55,885 bases of DNA from Belliella pelovolcani (GCF_900156785.1 NZ_FTOP01000019.1:1-55885); one strand, 5' to 3'. Counted from the stretch's first letter, positions 1 to 9,971 are shown. Program-made: numbers and translations. Notes: a model not told the origin generated them from the sequence alone.

Positions 1-66
1 AAGCTGAGAAAAACCCTGTTTTTGAACGAGGGTCAGCAAAAACTGGCAAAAATGTTCGATTTTTGA
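1..66 (+). CDS. possible 3' end of a truncated CDS
   Basis: From the first base, frame 1 is open for 21 codons and ends at TGA 64-66 (C-terminus ...QQKLAKMFDF). The gene would begin outside the window. The codons look ordinary for this genome and the peptide is mixed and amphipathic. I do not recognise the family. An open frame this short can be chance. Bases 67-185 after it show nothing I can interpret. Confidence 0.3.
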   Translation, partial: KLRKTLFLNEGQQKLAKMFDF

Positions 67-185
67 TTTTGGGTGTCCCAGTGTCGAAGTCAGGAAAAAA
101 GAGCTTAGTGATTTAAAAAAGCTAACAAATGATTTCTAAACCTGTTTAAATGAAAAATATTTCAGAAGTGATTCTTCAAAAATAC

Positions 186-386
186 TTATAATTTTTGCTT
201 GGACTTGATCTCTTTTTGCTTTTTCCATTCCAGCCAAGCGATGTGTAGGAAGTTTGCTAATAACAAAAAAGTAAAAGAAGCCCAGATCGCCCCTCTGATA
301 CTTCCAAGATATTCAAAACCCAAATAATGCGGAGCTAAAATAGCTGCATGGATAGCGATGGCAATATTGAGTATTTTTTTGTTCAT
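186..386 (-). CDS. small two-helix membrane protein, hypothetical
   Basis: A 66-residue protein if translation starts at MNKKILN (ATG at 384-386). The reading frame extends 13 codons further upstream without a better signal. It has two predicted membrane segments, roughly residues 5-22 and 30-48, and then a strongly basic tail rich in Lys and Glu. I do not recognise a family. The gene stands alone, about 290 bp from ettA, with a hairpin just upstream of its start. A function cannot be proposed from the sequence. Confidence 0.5.
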   Translation of the reverse strand: MNKKILNIAIAIHAAILAPHYLGFEYLGSIRGAIWASFTFLLLANFLHIAWLEWKKQKEIKSKQKL

Positions 387-415
387 AAGTTCATTTTCAT
401 TGATTGATAAAAATA

Positions 416-456
416 AATAAACCATCCTAAACCCAAAAGTTTAAGGATGGTTTATT
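416..456. terminator. long hairpin, probable terminator
   Basis: The arms AATAAACCATCC-TAAAC and GTTTAAGGATGGTTTATT pair with a single bulge around the loop CCAAAA. Read leftwards, the stem is followed by a T-rich run. It may end leftward transcripts coming from ettA or act in the leader of the small gene. The remaining bases to 679 show nothing further. Confidence 0.5.
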
Positions 457-679
457 ATATGCAATTACCAAATTAAATTACATAATTATCCATGATCAAC
501 AGTTCACAGCAGCTCCAAATATAGCATTCACTTTGTTCTAGGTGGCTAATTCTAAGAAATCGTTTACACAAATATTTAATATGTATATCAGCTATTACAC
601 CTATAGCCATTGATAATATTGTATAAAGTTCATTTCAAATCGACTATAGTCTGTTGACAGTTGACTGAGGGCTTTTTTA

Positions 680-2359
680 TTACCTCAAAGGCTTATACTT
701 AATCCTTTTAGGAGTCACATCACCGAGACGTTTTTTCTTGTTCTCTTCATAATCGGAGAAGTTACCTTCGAACCAATATACTTGAGAATCTCCCTCAAAT
801 GCCAAGATATGGGTACAAATCCTATCCAAAAACCATCTATCGTGGGAAATGATCACCGCACAGCCCCCGAAATTCTCCAATGCTTCTTCCAAAGCTCTTA
901 GCGTATTCACATCCAAGTCATTGGTAGGTTCATCTAGCAACAAAAGATTTCCGCCTTCCTTAAGTGTCATCGCCAAGTGAACTCTATTGCGCTCTCCACC
1001 GGATAGTACACCAACTTTTTTCTCTTGATCAGAACCTGTAAAATTGAATTTTCCTACATAAGCACGAGCATTCATTTCCTTGTTTCCAAGCTTGATGATT
1101 TCGTTTCCTCCAGAGATCGACTCATAGACTGACTTATTTGGATCCAAGCTGTCGTGCTCTTGATCTACATAAGCGAGCTTTACCGTCTCTCCTACTTCGA
1201 AGTTGCCAGCATCTGCTTTTTCTCTCCCAGTTATCAATTTGAAGAGTGTAGATTTACCAGCACCATTGGGACCAATTATTCCTACAATTCCACCTTGAGG
1301 CAGATTGAAAGATAAATTTTCAAAAAGCAACTTATCTCCAAATGCTTTAGAAACGCCATTGACTTCGATTACCTTTGCGCCCAATCTAGGCCCTGGTGGG
1401 ATGTAAAGCTCTAGCTTTGCTTCTTTTTCCTTACCTTCTTCGCTGATCAGTTTGTCATAAGCGCTTAGACGCGCTTTTCCTTTGGCCTGACGAGCCTTGG
1501 GAGTCATTCTGATCCATTCCAATTCTCTTTCAAGCGTTTTTTGCCTTTTAGATTCAGTTTTCTCTTCCTGTTTCAGTCTATTTTGCTTTTGATCTAGCCA
1601 AGAAGAATAATTTCCTTTCCAAGGAATCCCTTCTCCCCTATCCAATTCCAAGATCCATCCCGCAACATTATCCAAGAAATACCTATCGTGAGTTACTGCG
1701 ATGACAGTTCCTTTGTATTGTTTGAGATGTTGCTCAAGCCAAAGAACTGACTCAGCATCGAGGTGGTTGGTAGGTTCATCAAGGAGCAATACATCCGGTT
1801 CTTGAAGCAAAAGTCGACAAAGCGCTACTCTCCTTTTTTCGCCACCAGAAAGATTCCCAACAATAGCATCACTTGGTGGCAATCTAAGCGCATCCATAGC
1901 TTTCTCCAACATGGTCTCTAACTCCCAAGCATTGGCAGCGTCAAGCTTCTGCTGTACATCCCCTTGCTTCTCGATCAGCTTATCCATGGCATCAGGGTCT
2001 TCCATCAAGGCAGGATCCATAAATTGCTCGTTGATCGCTTCGAACTCTTTCAAAAGCGCGACAGTCTCCGAAACTGCTTCTTCCACGATGTCCTTTACTG
2101 TTTTGGTGGGATCTAGTTGAGGCTCTTGCTCCAGCATGCCTACTGAATAGCCAGGCGACCATACTACCTCACCCTGAAATTCTTTATCTATTCCTGCAAT
2201 GATCTTTAATAAGGAACTTTTACCTGATCCATTGAGGCCTAGGACGCCGATTTTGGCTCCATAGAAAAATGATAGATAGATATCTTTGAGTACTCTCTTT
2301 TGAGGGGGGTAGATTTTGGATACCCCAGCCATTGAAAATATGATCTTCTCTCCGCTCAT
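680..2359 (-). CDS. ettA: energy-dependent translational throttle protein EttA (ABC-F)
   Basis: A soluble ABC-F ATPase of 559 residues, close to the usual EttA length of about 555. In the studied E. coli family member it binds the ribosomal E site and gates the first translation steps according to the ADP/ATP ratio. Two ABC modules are visible. The first has Walker [11 protein letters not shown], signature LSGGEKRR and Walker [12 protein letters not shown]. The second has [18 protein letters not shown] and [12 protein letters not shown] charged linker (about residues 245-310) joins them. No membrane segment is present, as expected for ABC-F. It is divergent from the DUF349 gene. The assignment to EttA rather than another ABC-F subfamily rests on length and overall resemblance. 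Confidence 0.95.
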   Translation of the reverse strand: MSGEKIIFSMAGVSKIYPPQKRVLKDIYLSFFYGAKIGVLGLNGSGKSSLLKIIAGIDKEFQGEVVWSPGYSVGMLEQEPQLDPTKTVKDIVEEAVSETVALLKEFEAINEQFMDPALMEDPDAMDKLIEKQGDVQQKLDAANAWELETMLEKAMDALRLPPSDAIVGNLSGGEKRRVALCRLLLQEPDVLLLDEPTNHLDAESVLWLEQHLKQYKGTVIAVTHDRYFLDNVAGWILELDRGEGIPWKGNYSSWLDQKQNRLKQEEKTESKRQKTLERELEWIRMTPKARQAKGKARLSAYDKLISEEGKEKEAKLELYIPPGPRLGAKVIEVNGVSKAFGDKLLFENLSFNLPQGGIVGIIGPNGAGKSTLFKLITGREKADAGNFEVGETVKLAYVDQEHDSLDPNKSVYESISGGNEIIKLGNKEMNARAYVGKFNFTGSDQEKKVGVLSGGERNRVHLAMTLKEGGNLLLLDEPTNDLDVNTLRALEEALENFGGCAVIISHDRWFLDRICTHILAFEGDSQVYWFEGNFSDYEENKKKRLGDVTPKRIKYKPLR

Positions 2360-2496
2360 TTGCTGTGTTTTTGATTAAAATTCGTCAACTTAAGGAACAA
2401 AGATGCAAAAAAAGGGCTTTCTTAGGATATATGATTTCGAATTAATTAATTTGCAATTAGTATAGAATATAAACCACTACAACCTATTAAATCAAA

Positions 2497-3744
2497 ATGG
2501 AGCATCCATACGGATACATTAAGGACGATAAGGTATTTTTGAAGGGATTTTTGGGCCAGCCCGATAGAATAATCGGCGAAGTCAAAGAAGACAAGGCATC
2601 CACCCTAAAGTACTTTGAAGACAGATTTGCTACAGTCACTGAGAAAGTAGAGAATCTTAAAAAAGACATAGAAGAGAATCAAAACAAAGGATCATTTCTA
2701 ATGAAACTGATCCATTTGAGAGATTCTTTGATGCAATACGATGCATTGGGAGATTTTGTCCCATTGATAGAAGACCTCAATCAGCTAGAAGCCTATCTAG
2801 AAGACATCATCAAGAAGAATAGAGAAAGAAATCTTGAGATCAAGCGTGGGTTAATTTTAGAAGCAGAAACACTCAAAAACAACACAGATTGGAAAGAAAC
2901 TTCAGAGCTATTCAAAGAGCTGAAGTTGAGGTGGATCAAGACTGGTCCAGTGGAAAAGGAATTTGAAGAAGAAATTGAAAACTCCTTCAATACAGCAGTG
3001 GATACCTTCTTTGAAAACAGAAAGCAATTCTTTGAAGGCCTAGCCTTGCAAGCGGAAGAAAATATTAAAGTCTACGAAGACCTTGTGAGGCAAGCACAAG
3101 AAGCCTTCAACAATCCCGATGCGAAAAAGGCATTTGAAATCAGCAAGAGAATCCAAAAAGAATGGAAAGCATCCGGGAAAGTTCCAGCTGAAAAAAGACA
3201 GCCACTCTGGGATGAATTTTCTAAACTGAACAACCGTATATTCAGTAGATTCAGAAGGGAAATGCAATCCGGGCCAAGACTTAACCCAAGAGAAGTGATC
3301 GCCAAAATGGAATCGATCACCGAAGAAATGAAAAAACTTGCGTATCAGGAAAGCACTCCTATGGTAACCTCACAAGCTAAAAAGCTTCAAGCAGAATGGA
3401 AACCCTTGAGTCAAACGCGTCCAAGAGATGCTAACTTGATCACTAGAAATTTCATCTTTTATTCAGAAATTGTTTTTGAAAAATCATTCTTGAATAGGCT
3501 TGCGATATCAAAATACGATGACTTCAGGGACAAATCAGATGAAGAACAAGCCAAAATCAAAATAGTCATACTCAAAGATTTACTTCATAGGGACGAGAGC
3601 GAATTGAGAACAGTGAAAGAAAATTCGGAAAACTTCAGAAGTCAGGAGCCAGATTTTGAAATTATGATGAGGAGAAAGATCAGTGCATTTAGGAGAAAAA
3701 TTGATGTGAAAAATTTTATCTTAAAGGAACTTTCAAACAAATAA
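2497..3744 (+). CDS. DUF349 domain-containing protein
   Basis: A 415-residue, highly charged and predominantly alpha-helical protein without signal peptide or membrane segments. It resembles the DUF349 family, with repeated helical units containing conserved tryptophans (for example ELKLRWIKTGPV near residue 145, IQKEWKASGKVP near 230 and KLQAEWKPLSQT near 305). The role of these proteins in Bacteroidota is not established. The first residues (MEHPYGYIKDDKVFLKGF) are typical of the family start. It is transcribed divergently from ettA across a 137-bp gap and followed by the DUF2795 gene, which has its own promoter. Confidence 0.85.
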   Translation: MEHPYGYIKDDKVFLKGFLGQPDRIIGEVKEDKASTLKYFEDRFATVTEKVENLKKDIEENQNKGSFLMKLIHLRDSLMQYDALGDFVPLIEDLNQLEAYLEDIIKKNRERNLEIKRGLILEAETLKNNTDWKETSELFKELKLRWIKTGPVEKEFEEEIENSFNTAVDTFFENRKQFFEGLALQAEENIKVYEDLVRQAQEAFNNPDAKKAFEISKRIQKEWKASGKVPAEKRQPLWDEFSKLNNRIFSRFRREMQSGPRLNPREVIAKMESITEEMKKLAYQESTPMVTSQAKKLQAEWKPLSQTRPRDANLITRNFIFYSEIVFEKSFLNRLAISKYDDFRDKSDEEQAKIKIVILKDLLHRDESELRTVKENSENFRSQEPDFEIMMRRKISAFRRKIDVKNFILKELSNK

Positions 3745-3755
3745 TCAGTTAAAGA

Positions 3756-3784
3756 TTGAAAATTTAAAACAATTTCTATTTTTG
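3756..3784 (+). promoter_or_regulatory. promoter of the DUF2795 gene
   Basis: TTG (3756-3758), an 18-bp spacer, then TATTTTTG (3777-3784). This matches the Bacteroidota -33 TTG / -7 TAnnTTTG consensus and lies 40 bp before the start codon. Confidence 0.6.
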
Positions 3785-3823
3785 CAACCCGTTAAGGCGG
3801 TAAACAATTAAAATATTGACACT

Positions 3824-4045
3824 ATGTACTGGACATTAGAACTTGCATCCTACTTAGAAGATGCTCCATGGCCTGCAACCAAGGACGAATTGATCGATTA
3901 CGCAATTCGTTCGGGTGCTCCTTTGGAAGTTGTAGAAAACCTCCAAGAACTGGAAGATGACGGTGAGCCTTACGAGAACATCGAGGAGATTTGGCCGGAC
4001 TATCCTACAAAAGATGACTTCTTCTTCAATGAAGACGAATATTAA
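3824..4045 (+). CDS. DUF2795 small acidic protein
   Basis: A 73-residue, strongly acidic, cytoplasmic protein matching the short DUF2795 type widespread in Bacteroidota (MYWTLELASYLEDAPWPATK start, acidic tail ending DDFFFNEDEY). Its function is unknown. It has its own consensus promoter and a rho-independent terminator directly after the stop, so it is probably a strongly expressed single-gene transcript. Confidence 0.85.
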   Translation: MYWTLELASYLEDAPWPATKDELIDYAIRSGAPLEVVENLQELEDDGEPYENIEEIWPDYPTKDDFFFNEDEY

Positions 4046-4073
4046 AAAAGAGCCACTTTAGGCTCTTTTTTTT
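4044..4073. terminator. bidirectional terminator
   Basis: AAAAAAGAGCC / GGCTCTTTTTT stem with a six-base loop (ACTTTA), lying between the convergent DUF2795 and LytTR regulator genes. It has A- and T-runs on both sides. Confidence 0.9.
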
Positions 4074-4105
4074 ATTAATTCAATACTGATCAAAGCCCCT
4101 TTCTA

Positions 4106-4840
4106 TTATAGTCCCAAGACCTGCTTGAGTTTTGGATAACCTGTCTTGCTTACAGGCACCTTTCCTCCCGACTTCAACAACAGCAAATATCCATCTTTTT
4201 CATATGGCTCAATCTTAGTAATCTCTCCAAGGTTGACAATATAAGACCGATGCACCCTAACAAATTGCTTAGGATTAAGTGTTGATTCAAAAAATTTCAT
4301 CGTCTTATTCTTTAAAAATTTTCCTTCAGCCGTGTAAATATTTACATAATCGTCATTTGCTTCTAAGTACCTCACTTCTGAATAAGGAATAATCTTAATC
4401 TCGTTTTTATCCTTGAGCACAATGCGCTCCGAAGGTCCGCCAAAATCGATTTTAGACAAAATCGTTTCAATTGGTTTTTCTTCATTTCCTTGGAGTTTGA
4501 CGAATTTTTCAAAAGCAATAGCAAAGCGATCTTTGGAAAACGGCTTCAAAAGATAGTCCACAGCATGAGCATCAAAAGCTTTCATGGCGTAAGCATCATA
4601 AGCTGTGGTGAAAATCACTGCTGGAGCTTTTTCAAGTAGTTCTAACATTTCAAACCCTGTAATTTTTGGCATTTGTACATCTAGGAATATAAGATCTGGG
4701 TTATGCTCTTTGATCGCCTTCAGTCCTTCAAATCCATCATGGCATATTGCTTTTATCACAGCTTCTGGGAAGTCGGCTAAATAATCTTCTACAAGCGATG
4801 CCGCTAAGGGCTCGTCATCAATGATGATGATATTGATCAT
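4106..4840 (-). CDS. LytTR-family response regulator
   Basis: A 244-residue response regulator starting MINIIIIDDEP (ATG at 4838-4840). The open frame reaches back to 4915, but that stretch lies inside the kinase gene and is not receiver-like. The receiver domain (residues 1-120) has the acidic pair D8/D9, phospho-acceptor D54 in LIFLDVQMP, and Lys in LLKPF. The LytTR DNA-binding domain follows (about 140-240) with the FVRVHRSYIVNL motif. It overlaps the upstream kinase gene by 23 bp, so the two are surely cotranscribed and probably a cognate pair. The likely targets, envelope-stress genes, are inferred from the LiaF-like gene at the head of the operon. Confidence 0.92.
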   Translation of the reverse strand: MINIIIIDDEPLAASLVEDYLADFPEAVIKAICHDGFEGLKAIKEHNPDLIFLDVQMPKITGFEMLELLEKAPAVIFTTAYDAYAMKAFDAHAVDYLLKPFSKDRFAIAFEKFVKLQGNEEKPIETILSKIDFGGPSERIVLKDKNEIKIIPYSEVRYLEANDDYVNIYTAEGKFLKNKTMKFFESTLNPKQFVRVHRSYIVNLGEITKIEPYEKDGYLLLLKSGGKVPVSKTGYPKLKQVLGL

Positions 4841-5876
4841 AGTTTTGGGGTATTTTGATTTGAACTTTAAACAACATGGAATCAGCCTGAGTAGCCAACA
4901 GGTCATGCCTACCAAACAAAAGAAACAACCTTCTTTTAATCACTTCAAGACCAAAGCCCTCTCCTGTAGCTTGCCCTGCTTGAGGATCATATGGATTAAT
5001 AATTCTAACCACCAAGTAAGCCTCTTCTAGGCTAAAAGATACACTTATATTCACCTCTCCCAGTAAGCCATATAAGCCATGCTTGATTGCATTTTCTAAC
5101 AAAGGTTGAACAAGCAAAGGAGGTAATTTACATACAGCAACTTCTCCTTTTTGATCAAAATCAATGCACAATCGATGGCCGAACCGAACCTTTTCTATGC
5201 CTACAAATAAATGTAAAAATGCTAATTCCTCCTCCACAGAAATCCATTTCTGATCATCTTTCCTGATGGTTCTTCTGAGAAATTCAGAGAGCTGAATCAC
5301 CATTTCTTGTGCTCGCTCAGGATTTCGGTGAAGTAATGAACTGATAGAGTTGAGGCTATTGAACAAGAAATGCGGCTGCAATTGTTGCCTCAATTGATAA
5401 AGCTCAGCTTCTTTGGCGAGTTTTTGGATCTGCTCTTCTCTTTCTTTGTGCTGTAACTGGGATTCTAGCTTAGTTTGCAAAAGCAAGACCAAGGCATAGC
5501 CAAGACAAAGCAAAAAAGTGATGAATAATTTTACTATAAATGAATCAGCCATGAAACCTAGATAAGCTTCTTCATTTCTTAAGAAAAACTCAACAGTGAA
5601 CATGCCTGAATAGAAAACAATCAAGGAAATCAAAAAAGGAAAAGCAATAAAAATATATAACCGCCTACCTTGTGGCGTGTAGAACTTAAAAATATTCTCT
5701 AAAAGAAAAAAACCCAACACCAAATAAAAAGTACAAATACCTACATCTACAAATGCAGCTATTAGACTTGCACCATAAGACTGAATCAAATAAGCCACTC
5801 CAATTATCCATAGCAAGATAATCGGAATGGCTTTGTACCATAGTGAGCTAGAAAATTTGAATACTTGACTGATCAC
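4818..5876 (-). CDS. LytS/YehU-type sensor histidine kinase
   Basis: A 352-residue membrane kinase. Four hydrophobic segments occupy about residues 10-135, then a short coiled coil, then the His_kinase domain with LQPHFLFNSLNSIS (phospho-accepting His), the N-box QPLLENAIKHG and the G-box GEGFGLEVIKRR. This is the architecture of Bacteroidota LytS-like kinases, which have no extracellular sensor domain. Gene order LiaF-like, kinase, LytTR regulator suggests that the LiaF-like protein modulates this kinase, as LiaF does for LiaS in Firmicutes. That link is inference. Confidence 0.92.
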   Translation of the reverse strand: MISQVFKFSSSLWYKAIPIILLWIIGVAYLIQSYGASLIAAFVDVGICTFYLVLGFFLLENIFKFYTPQGRRLYIFIAFPFLISLIVFYSGMFTVEFFLRNEEAYLGFMADSFIVKLFITFLLCLGYALVLLLQTKLESQLQHKEREEQIQKLAKEAELYQLRQQLQPHFLFNSLNSISSLLHRNPERAQEMVIQLSEFLRRTIRKDDQKWISVEEELAFLHLFVGIEKVRFGHRLCIDFDQKGEVAVCKLPPLLVQPLLENAIKHGLYGLLGEVNISVSFSLEEAYLVVRIINPYDPQAGQATGEGFGLEVIKRRLFLLFGRHDLLATQADSMLFKVQIKIPQNYDQYHHH

Positions 5877-5890
5877 AGGTACAAGTTGGT

Positions 5891-6682
5891 TTAGAATGAT
5901 TTAATCTCCAAGCCTCCAAGAATCACTGAGCCATATATTTTTAAAATCTTTTTAGGGTCTGGACTTACATTTTGATACAAACGCTTGTCTTCCACACCAG
6001 CTAATACATTGGAAACATTTACTTGGACTTGCCAATGCGGAGGCACGACCAATTTGACACCTCCAAGTGCCACTTCGATGTTGAGCATAGCTGGCTCAGT
6101 CATATCGGCTTGACTAAGGTCGATCTCGGCCCCACCCAAAATCGCAGAGATTTTACCCCCTTTGAAATTTTTGGAAAGTATGCGCTTTTGATCACCAGAC
6201 AAGAAAGCTTGAGACGAAATGATTTCTGGTTCGAATCCAAAATTATTAGAAGCTTGTTCTTTTGAATTTCCCTCCTCGTCTACTACTTCAGCATCCTGTG
6301 CGGTAGCATTAAAACCTGAAAAGCCTTGGCTTCCTGTCCCAAAAAGCTTATCTGGAGTCTTTTTCTGATTGATCAAGAAATACAAACCAGCACCTATTAA
6401 CCCAAAAGCGATCACATAGCCCTCAAAACCTGCGGGCAAATCGACGTACTTTTTCAACATAAAGAAGGATCCAAAAATGAGCATAAAATAGCCAAACCCA
6501 TTTTTGAATTGAGAATTGATTAAAATCACCAAGCCTACTGCTATAAATATCATTGGCCAGGTAAAAAGCCAAAAAGGAAGGATGAAGCCGAGTTTTTTGA
6601 TCAAAATGATCGCCCCGACCACAATCAAAATCACCCCTAGGGTGTAATTGTTACTTTGATTGCTGAATTTTTGATTCGTCAT
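5891..6682 (-). CDS. LiaF-like membrane protein
   Basis: A 263-residue protein. The N-terminal half has about four closely spaced membrane helices (residues 15-105). The C-terminal half is a soluble beta-rich domain resembling the LiaF C-terminal (cell wall-active antibiotic response) domain, with the repeated GGAEIDLS / ALGGVKLVVPPHW pattern. In Firmicutes, LiaF inhibits the LiaS kinase under unstressed conditions. Here it sits 14 bp upstream of a LytS-type kinase. It is expected in the inner membrane with the C-terminal domain in the cytoplasm. Confidence 0.85.
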   Translation of the reverse strand: MTNQKFSNQSNNYTLGVILIVVGAIILIKKLGFILPFWLFTWPMIFIAVGLVILINSQFKNGFGYFMLIFGSFFMLKKYVDLPAGFEGYVIAFGLIGAGLYFLINQKKTPDKLFGTGSQGFSGFNATAQDAEVVDEEGNSKEQASNNFGFEPEIISSQAFLSGDQKRILSKNFKGGKISAILGGAEIDLSQADMTEPAMLNIEVALGGVKLVVPPHWQVQVNVSNVLAGVEDKRLYQNVSPDPKKILKIYGSVILGGLEIKSF

Positions 6683-6797
6683 GTGGATAATGTTTAAAGT
6701 TGATGAAACAAAAATACATCAGACTTCAATCACATTGCGCCATCAATAGGTGGAGCACATCCAAAACTCGGTAAAAACCAAAATTTGATCGGTGAAA

Positions 6798-7469
6798 TTA
6801 TTTACGCAGTAAAAACTCTGCGTATTCCAAGTCTTCTGGAGTTGTGATTTTGATATTTTCCAAGTTGCCAGCGATCAATTCCACCTGCCAGCCTTGATGT
6901 TCATAAACTGTAGCATCATCAGTAAAGGTATGCAACTCTGGGACTTCGAAAGCTTTCTTGATTTTTGATACCTGAAAAGTCTGCGGGGTCTGCACCAATC
7001 TAAAGTATTGTCTCTCCTGAAAAACAGATTTCCCGTCATCTTGTAGCTTCCTGATAGAATCCTTGAGCGCAACCACAGCAATAGCACTACCTGACTTAGC
7101 GGCTACTTCATAGCTAGACTGAATCACCTCAGCTTCTACAAAAGGCCTTACCCCATCATGAATGGCTACTAGGCCCTCATGATCAGGGATCATATTTAAA
7201 CCATTTTTCACTGATTGAAATCTACTTTTCCCTCCCGCTACCACTTGATGTGGTATCTGAAATTGATGTTGCTCACACAGCTCTGTCCACAATTCAAAAT
7301 CATTCGCTGGGATCACTAGAATCAGCTTAATATTGAAAACTGCCCTTACAAATTTTCTCAAAGTATGCATCAAAACAGGCATCCCACCAATTGGGAGGTA
7401 CTGCTTGGGCATAGGAGCACCCATTCTAGTGCCGCTTCCTCCTGCTACAATTACCGCATACTTATTCAT
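6798..7469 (-). CDS. ispD: 2-C-methyl-D-erythritol 4-phosphate cytidylyltransferase
   Basis: A 223-residue enzyme of the MEP isoprenoid pathway that transfers CMP from CTP to methylerythritol phosphate. The nucleotide-binding motif AGGSGTRMGAPMPKQYLPI spans residues 9-27. The DGVRPFV motif and the TDDATVYE segment near the C-terminus are also typical. Length matches the family (about 220-235). It is the only MEP gene in the window. A terminator separates it from queA upstream, so it is probably transcribed separately. Confidence 0.93.
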   Translation of the reverse strand: MNKYAVIVAGGSGTRMGAPMPKQYLPIGGMPVLMHTLRKFVRAVFNIKLILVIPANDFELWTELCEQHQFQIPHQVVAGGKSRFQSVKNGLNMIPDHEGLVAIHDGVRPFVEAEVIQSSYEVAAKSGSAIAVVALKDSIRKLQDDGKSVFQERQYFRLVQTPQTFQVSKIKKAFEVPELHTFTDDATVYEHQGWQVELIAGNLENIKITTPEDLEYAEFLLRK

Positions 7470-7506
7470 ACATACATTTTAATTTGAATGGCCAAAGTTG
7501 AGGAAA

Positions 7507-7541
7507 TATTAAAAATAAAAAAAGGCTCTCGAGGAGCCTTT
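7507..7541 (-). terminator. queA terminator
   Basis: On the minus strand, AAAGGCTC / GAGCCTTT with a five-base loop is followed by TTTTATTTTT, just downstream of the queA stop. Confidence 0.85.
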
Positions 7542-7547
7542 CTGTTA

Positions 7548-8597
7548 TCAAATGATCAACATTGCATCTCCATAGGAGAAGAATCTATATTTTTCCTTGA
7601 TGGCTTCTTGATAAGCCTTCATCACCAAATCATATCCACCAAATGCCGAAGCTGTCATCAGTAAGGTTGATTCTGGTAAATGAAAATTAGTAATCAAGGC
7701 ATTCGCAATTTTGAAGTCATATGGTGGGATGATAAATTTATCAGTCCAACCATTACTTACTTTTAATCTATTGTTAGCTGTCACAGAAGATTCTATTGTC
7801 TTCAATGTTGTAGTACCTACTGCTACTACTCTTTTTTTATTGTCCAAAGCTTCATTGACAAGATCTACTGTGCGCTGTGGAATGTCATAATTTTCAGAAT
7901 CCATCTTGTGCTTGGTCAAGTCCTCTACATCTACTTGACGGAATGTTCCGAGACCTACGTGTAAGGTTATAGGTGACACTTCTACACCCTTTAGCTCAAG
8001 CCTCTTCAGCAAATGCGGTGTAAAGTGAAGTCCCGCTGTAGGGGCAGCAACAGCCCCCACATGCTCTGCAAAAATTGTCTGATACCTCTCCCTGTCTTCT
8101 GGCTCAATTTTTCTATCTATATATTCTTTGAGAAGAGGTGTCTCTCCTAAAGTATCGATCGTTTTATAAAACTCTTCATCGGTTCCATCAAATAAAAATC
8201 TAATCGTCCTTCCTCTAGAAGTAGTGTTGTCTATTACTTCTGCAACCAAATCACTATCTCCAAAATAAAGTTTATTACCAACACGGATTTTTCTCGCTGG
8301 ATCTACGAGCACATCCCAAAGTCTCAATTCCTGATTGAGCTCTCTTAAAAGAAAAACTTCAATCTTAGCCCCTGTTTTTTCTTTGTTTCCATATAATCTG
8401 GCAGGAAATACTTTCGTGTTATTCATCACAAAAACATCTCCATCTCCAAAGTAATCAGTGATTTCTTTGAACATTCGGTGTTCGATTTCACCTGTTTTTT
8501 TGTGAACAACCATCAAACGAGACTCATCTCTGTTCTCAGCTGGATAAAGGGAAATAAGTTTTTTTGGAACTTCGAATTTAAAATCGGATAACTTCAT
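7548..8597 (-). CDS. queA: tRNA preQ1(34) S-adenosylmethionine ribosyltransferase-isomerase
   Basis: A 349-residue enzyme that builds epoxyqueuosine from preQ1 in the tRNA wobble position using the ribosyl part of SAM. Diagnostic segments are the N-terminal [44 protein letters not shown] and [12 protein letters not shown]. The start is set at MKLSDF (ATG 8595-8597). The 22-residue upstream extension is not family-like and overlaps the promoter region. It is divergent from the orphan permease gene. Confidence 0.95.
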   Translation of the reverse strand: MKLSDFKFEVPKKLISLYPAENRDESRLMVVHKKTGEIEHRMFKEITDYFGDGDVFVMNNTKVFPARLYGNKEKTGAKIEVFLLRELNQELRLWDVLVDPARKIRVGNKLYFGDSDLVAEVIDNTTSRGRTIRFLFDGTDEEFYKTIDTLGETPLLKEYIDRKIEPEDRERYQTIFAEHVGAVAAPTAGLHFTPHLLKRLELKGVEVSPITLHVGLGTFRQVDVEDLTKHKMDSENYDIPQRTVDLVNEALDNKKRVVAVGTTTLKTIESSVTANNRLKVSNGWTDKFIIPPYDFKIANALITNFHLPESTLLMTASAFGGYDLVMKAYQEAIKEKYRFFSYGDAMLII

Positions 8598-8651
8598 ATA
8601 GAATGAATGTAGTGTGCTTAAGATTAATTTTACGATACTTCGTAAAAAGTG

Positions 8652-8659
8652 CAAAGTTA
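8652..8659 (-). promoter_or_regulatory. queA -7 element
   Basis: TAACTTTG on the minus strand matches TAnnTTTG and lies 55 bp before the queA ATG. No clear -33 TTG is seen at the usual distance. Confidence 0.45.
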
Positions 8660-8723
8660 ACAAGAAAAATCCCTAAATGTATGCTATCTTGTGAATTAGT
8701 TTTTATATCAACATGTATTTGCC

Positions 8724-9971
8724 GTGATCGTAATCAAACTAGTATGGGAAAGCATCCTATTTGCTCTCCAAGCTTTAAAAGCCAACCTCACTAGAACAAT
8801 TCTATCTTTGTTGGGGGTGACAGTCGGAATTTTCGCCATTATTGCTGTTTTCACCTTGGTCGACTCTCTTGAGAATAATATTAAGAATAGTCTGAGTTTT
8901 CTTGGCAATAATGTTATGACTGTAGATAAGTTTGACTACTCTGCTGGAGGCCCAGATTTTCCTTGGTGGAAATACTTCAGAAGGCCTAACAATACTTTTG
9001 CAGAATATACTTTTCTAAGAGACAATGTTAGAAATGCAGATGGCATCACCATCTTTGCAGATGCGAATGTAACCGTCCAATCGGGCAACAATTCTTATAG
9101 TGGGACTTCTCTCAAAGGGGTTTCTTTCACTTACAAAGACGTCTATGATGTACCAATAGGGGCTGGAAGATTCTTTACAGAATTAGAAATCAACTCGGCT
9201 CGTAATGTCATTCTAATAGGAACCAAAATCGCCAATTCACTTTTCTCAAACAGCGACCCGTTGGGGAAAGAATTGAAAATACGTGGTCAAAAATTCTTTG
9301 TCATTGGTGTATTTGAAGAAGAAGGTGAAGCCTTATTTGACACCCCTTCTAAGGATGAAGCTGTGATGGTTCCTTATGGGACATTTACCAAACTTTATAA
9401 TGTTGGCAGGTATGGACTTGGTCCAAGCATCGCTATGAAAGGTCAAGAAGATGATGCTGGCTTGATTGCCTTAGAAAATGAAGTCAAAGGATTGCTCCGT
9501 GCTAAAAGAGGACTAAAACCCACCGAAGAAGATAACTTCTCCCTCAATAAGTCTGAATTTATCATGAATACAATCGGATCTATTTTTGATGTGATCAGTG
9601 GTGCGGGCTGGGTGATAGGAGGATTTTCTATCCTTGTCGGAGGGTTTGGAATAGCCAACATCATGTTTGTATCTGTGAAGGAAAGAACAAGCATCATAGG
9701 TCTACAAAAATCCCTTGGTGCTAAAAATTACTTTATCTTATTCCAATTTCTTTTTGAAGCTATGTTTCTCAGTCTTATAGGAGGAATTGCCGGAATCATC
9801 CTAGTCTACCTGATTACTTTTATACAATTGGGATCGTTGGAATTGACCCTTACCTTTGGTAATATTATCCTAGGTCTAGGAGTATCTTCTATGATTGGAG
9901 TTGTCTCTGGGATAGTCCCTGCGACCCTGGCTGCCAGATTGGACCCCGTAGAAGCAATCAGATCAAATTGA
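8724..9971 (+). CDS. MacB/FtsX-type ABC transporter permease, orphan
   Basis: A 415-residue permease with one N-terminal membrane helix (LSLLGVTVGIFAIIAVFTL, about residues 29-47), a large periplasmic MacB-type core (about 50-270) and three C-terminal helices. The KSLGAKNYFILFQF and ARLDPVEAIRSN motifs are typical of the FtsX family. Such permeases belong to LolCDE- or MacB-like mechanotransmission transporters. No ATPase is adjacent, so its partner must lie elsewhere. GTG is the only start that preserves the N-terminal helix. Substrate unknown. Confidence 0.88.
   Translation: MIVIKLVWESILFALQALKANLTRTILSLLGVTVGIFAIIAVFTLVDSLENNIKNSLSFLGNNVMTVDKFDYSAGGPDFPWWKYFRRPNNTFAEYTFLRDNVRNADGITIFADANVTVQSGNNSYSGTSLKGVSFTYKDVYDVPIGAGRFFTELEINSARNVILIGTKIANSLFSNSDPLGKELKIRGQKFFVIGVFEEEGEALFDTPSKDEAVMVPYGTFTKLYNVGRYGLGPSIAMKGQEDDAGLIALENEVKGLLRAKRGLKPTEEDNFSLNKSEFIMNTIGSIFDVISGAGWVIGGFSILVGGFGIANIMFVSVKERTSIIGLQKSLGAKNYFILFQFLFEAMFLSLIGGIAGIILVYLITFIQLGSLELTLTFGNIILGLGVSSMIGVVSGIVPATLAARLDPVEAIRSN

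Noticed and set aside
8598-8663. N-terminal extension of queA
   Set aside because: The 22 extra codons cover the promoter and do not resemble the family start.
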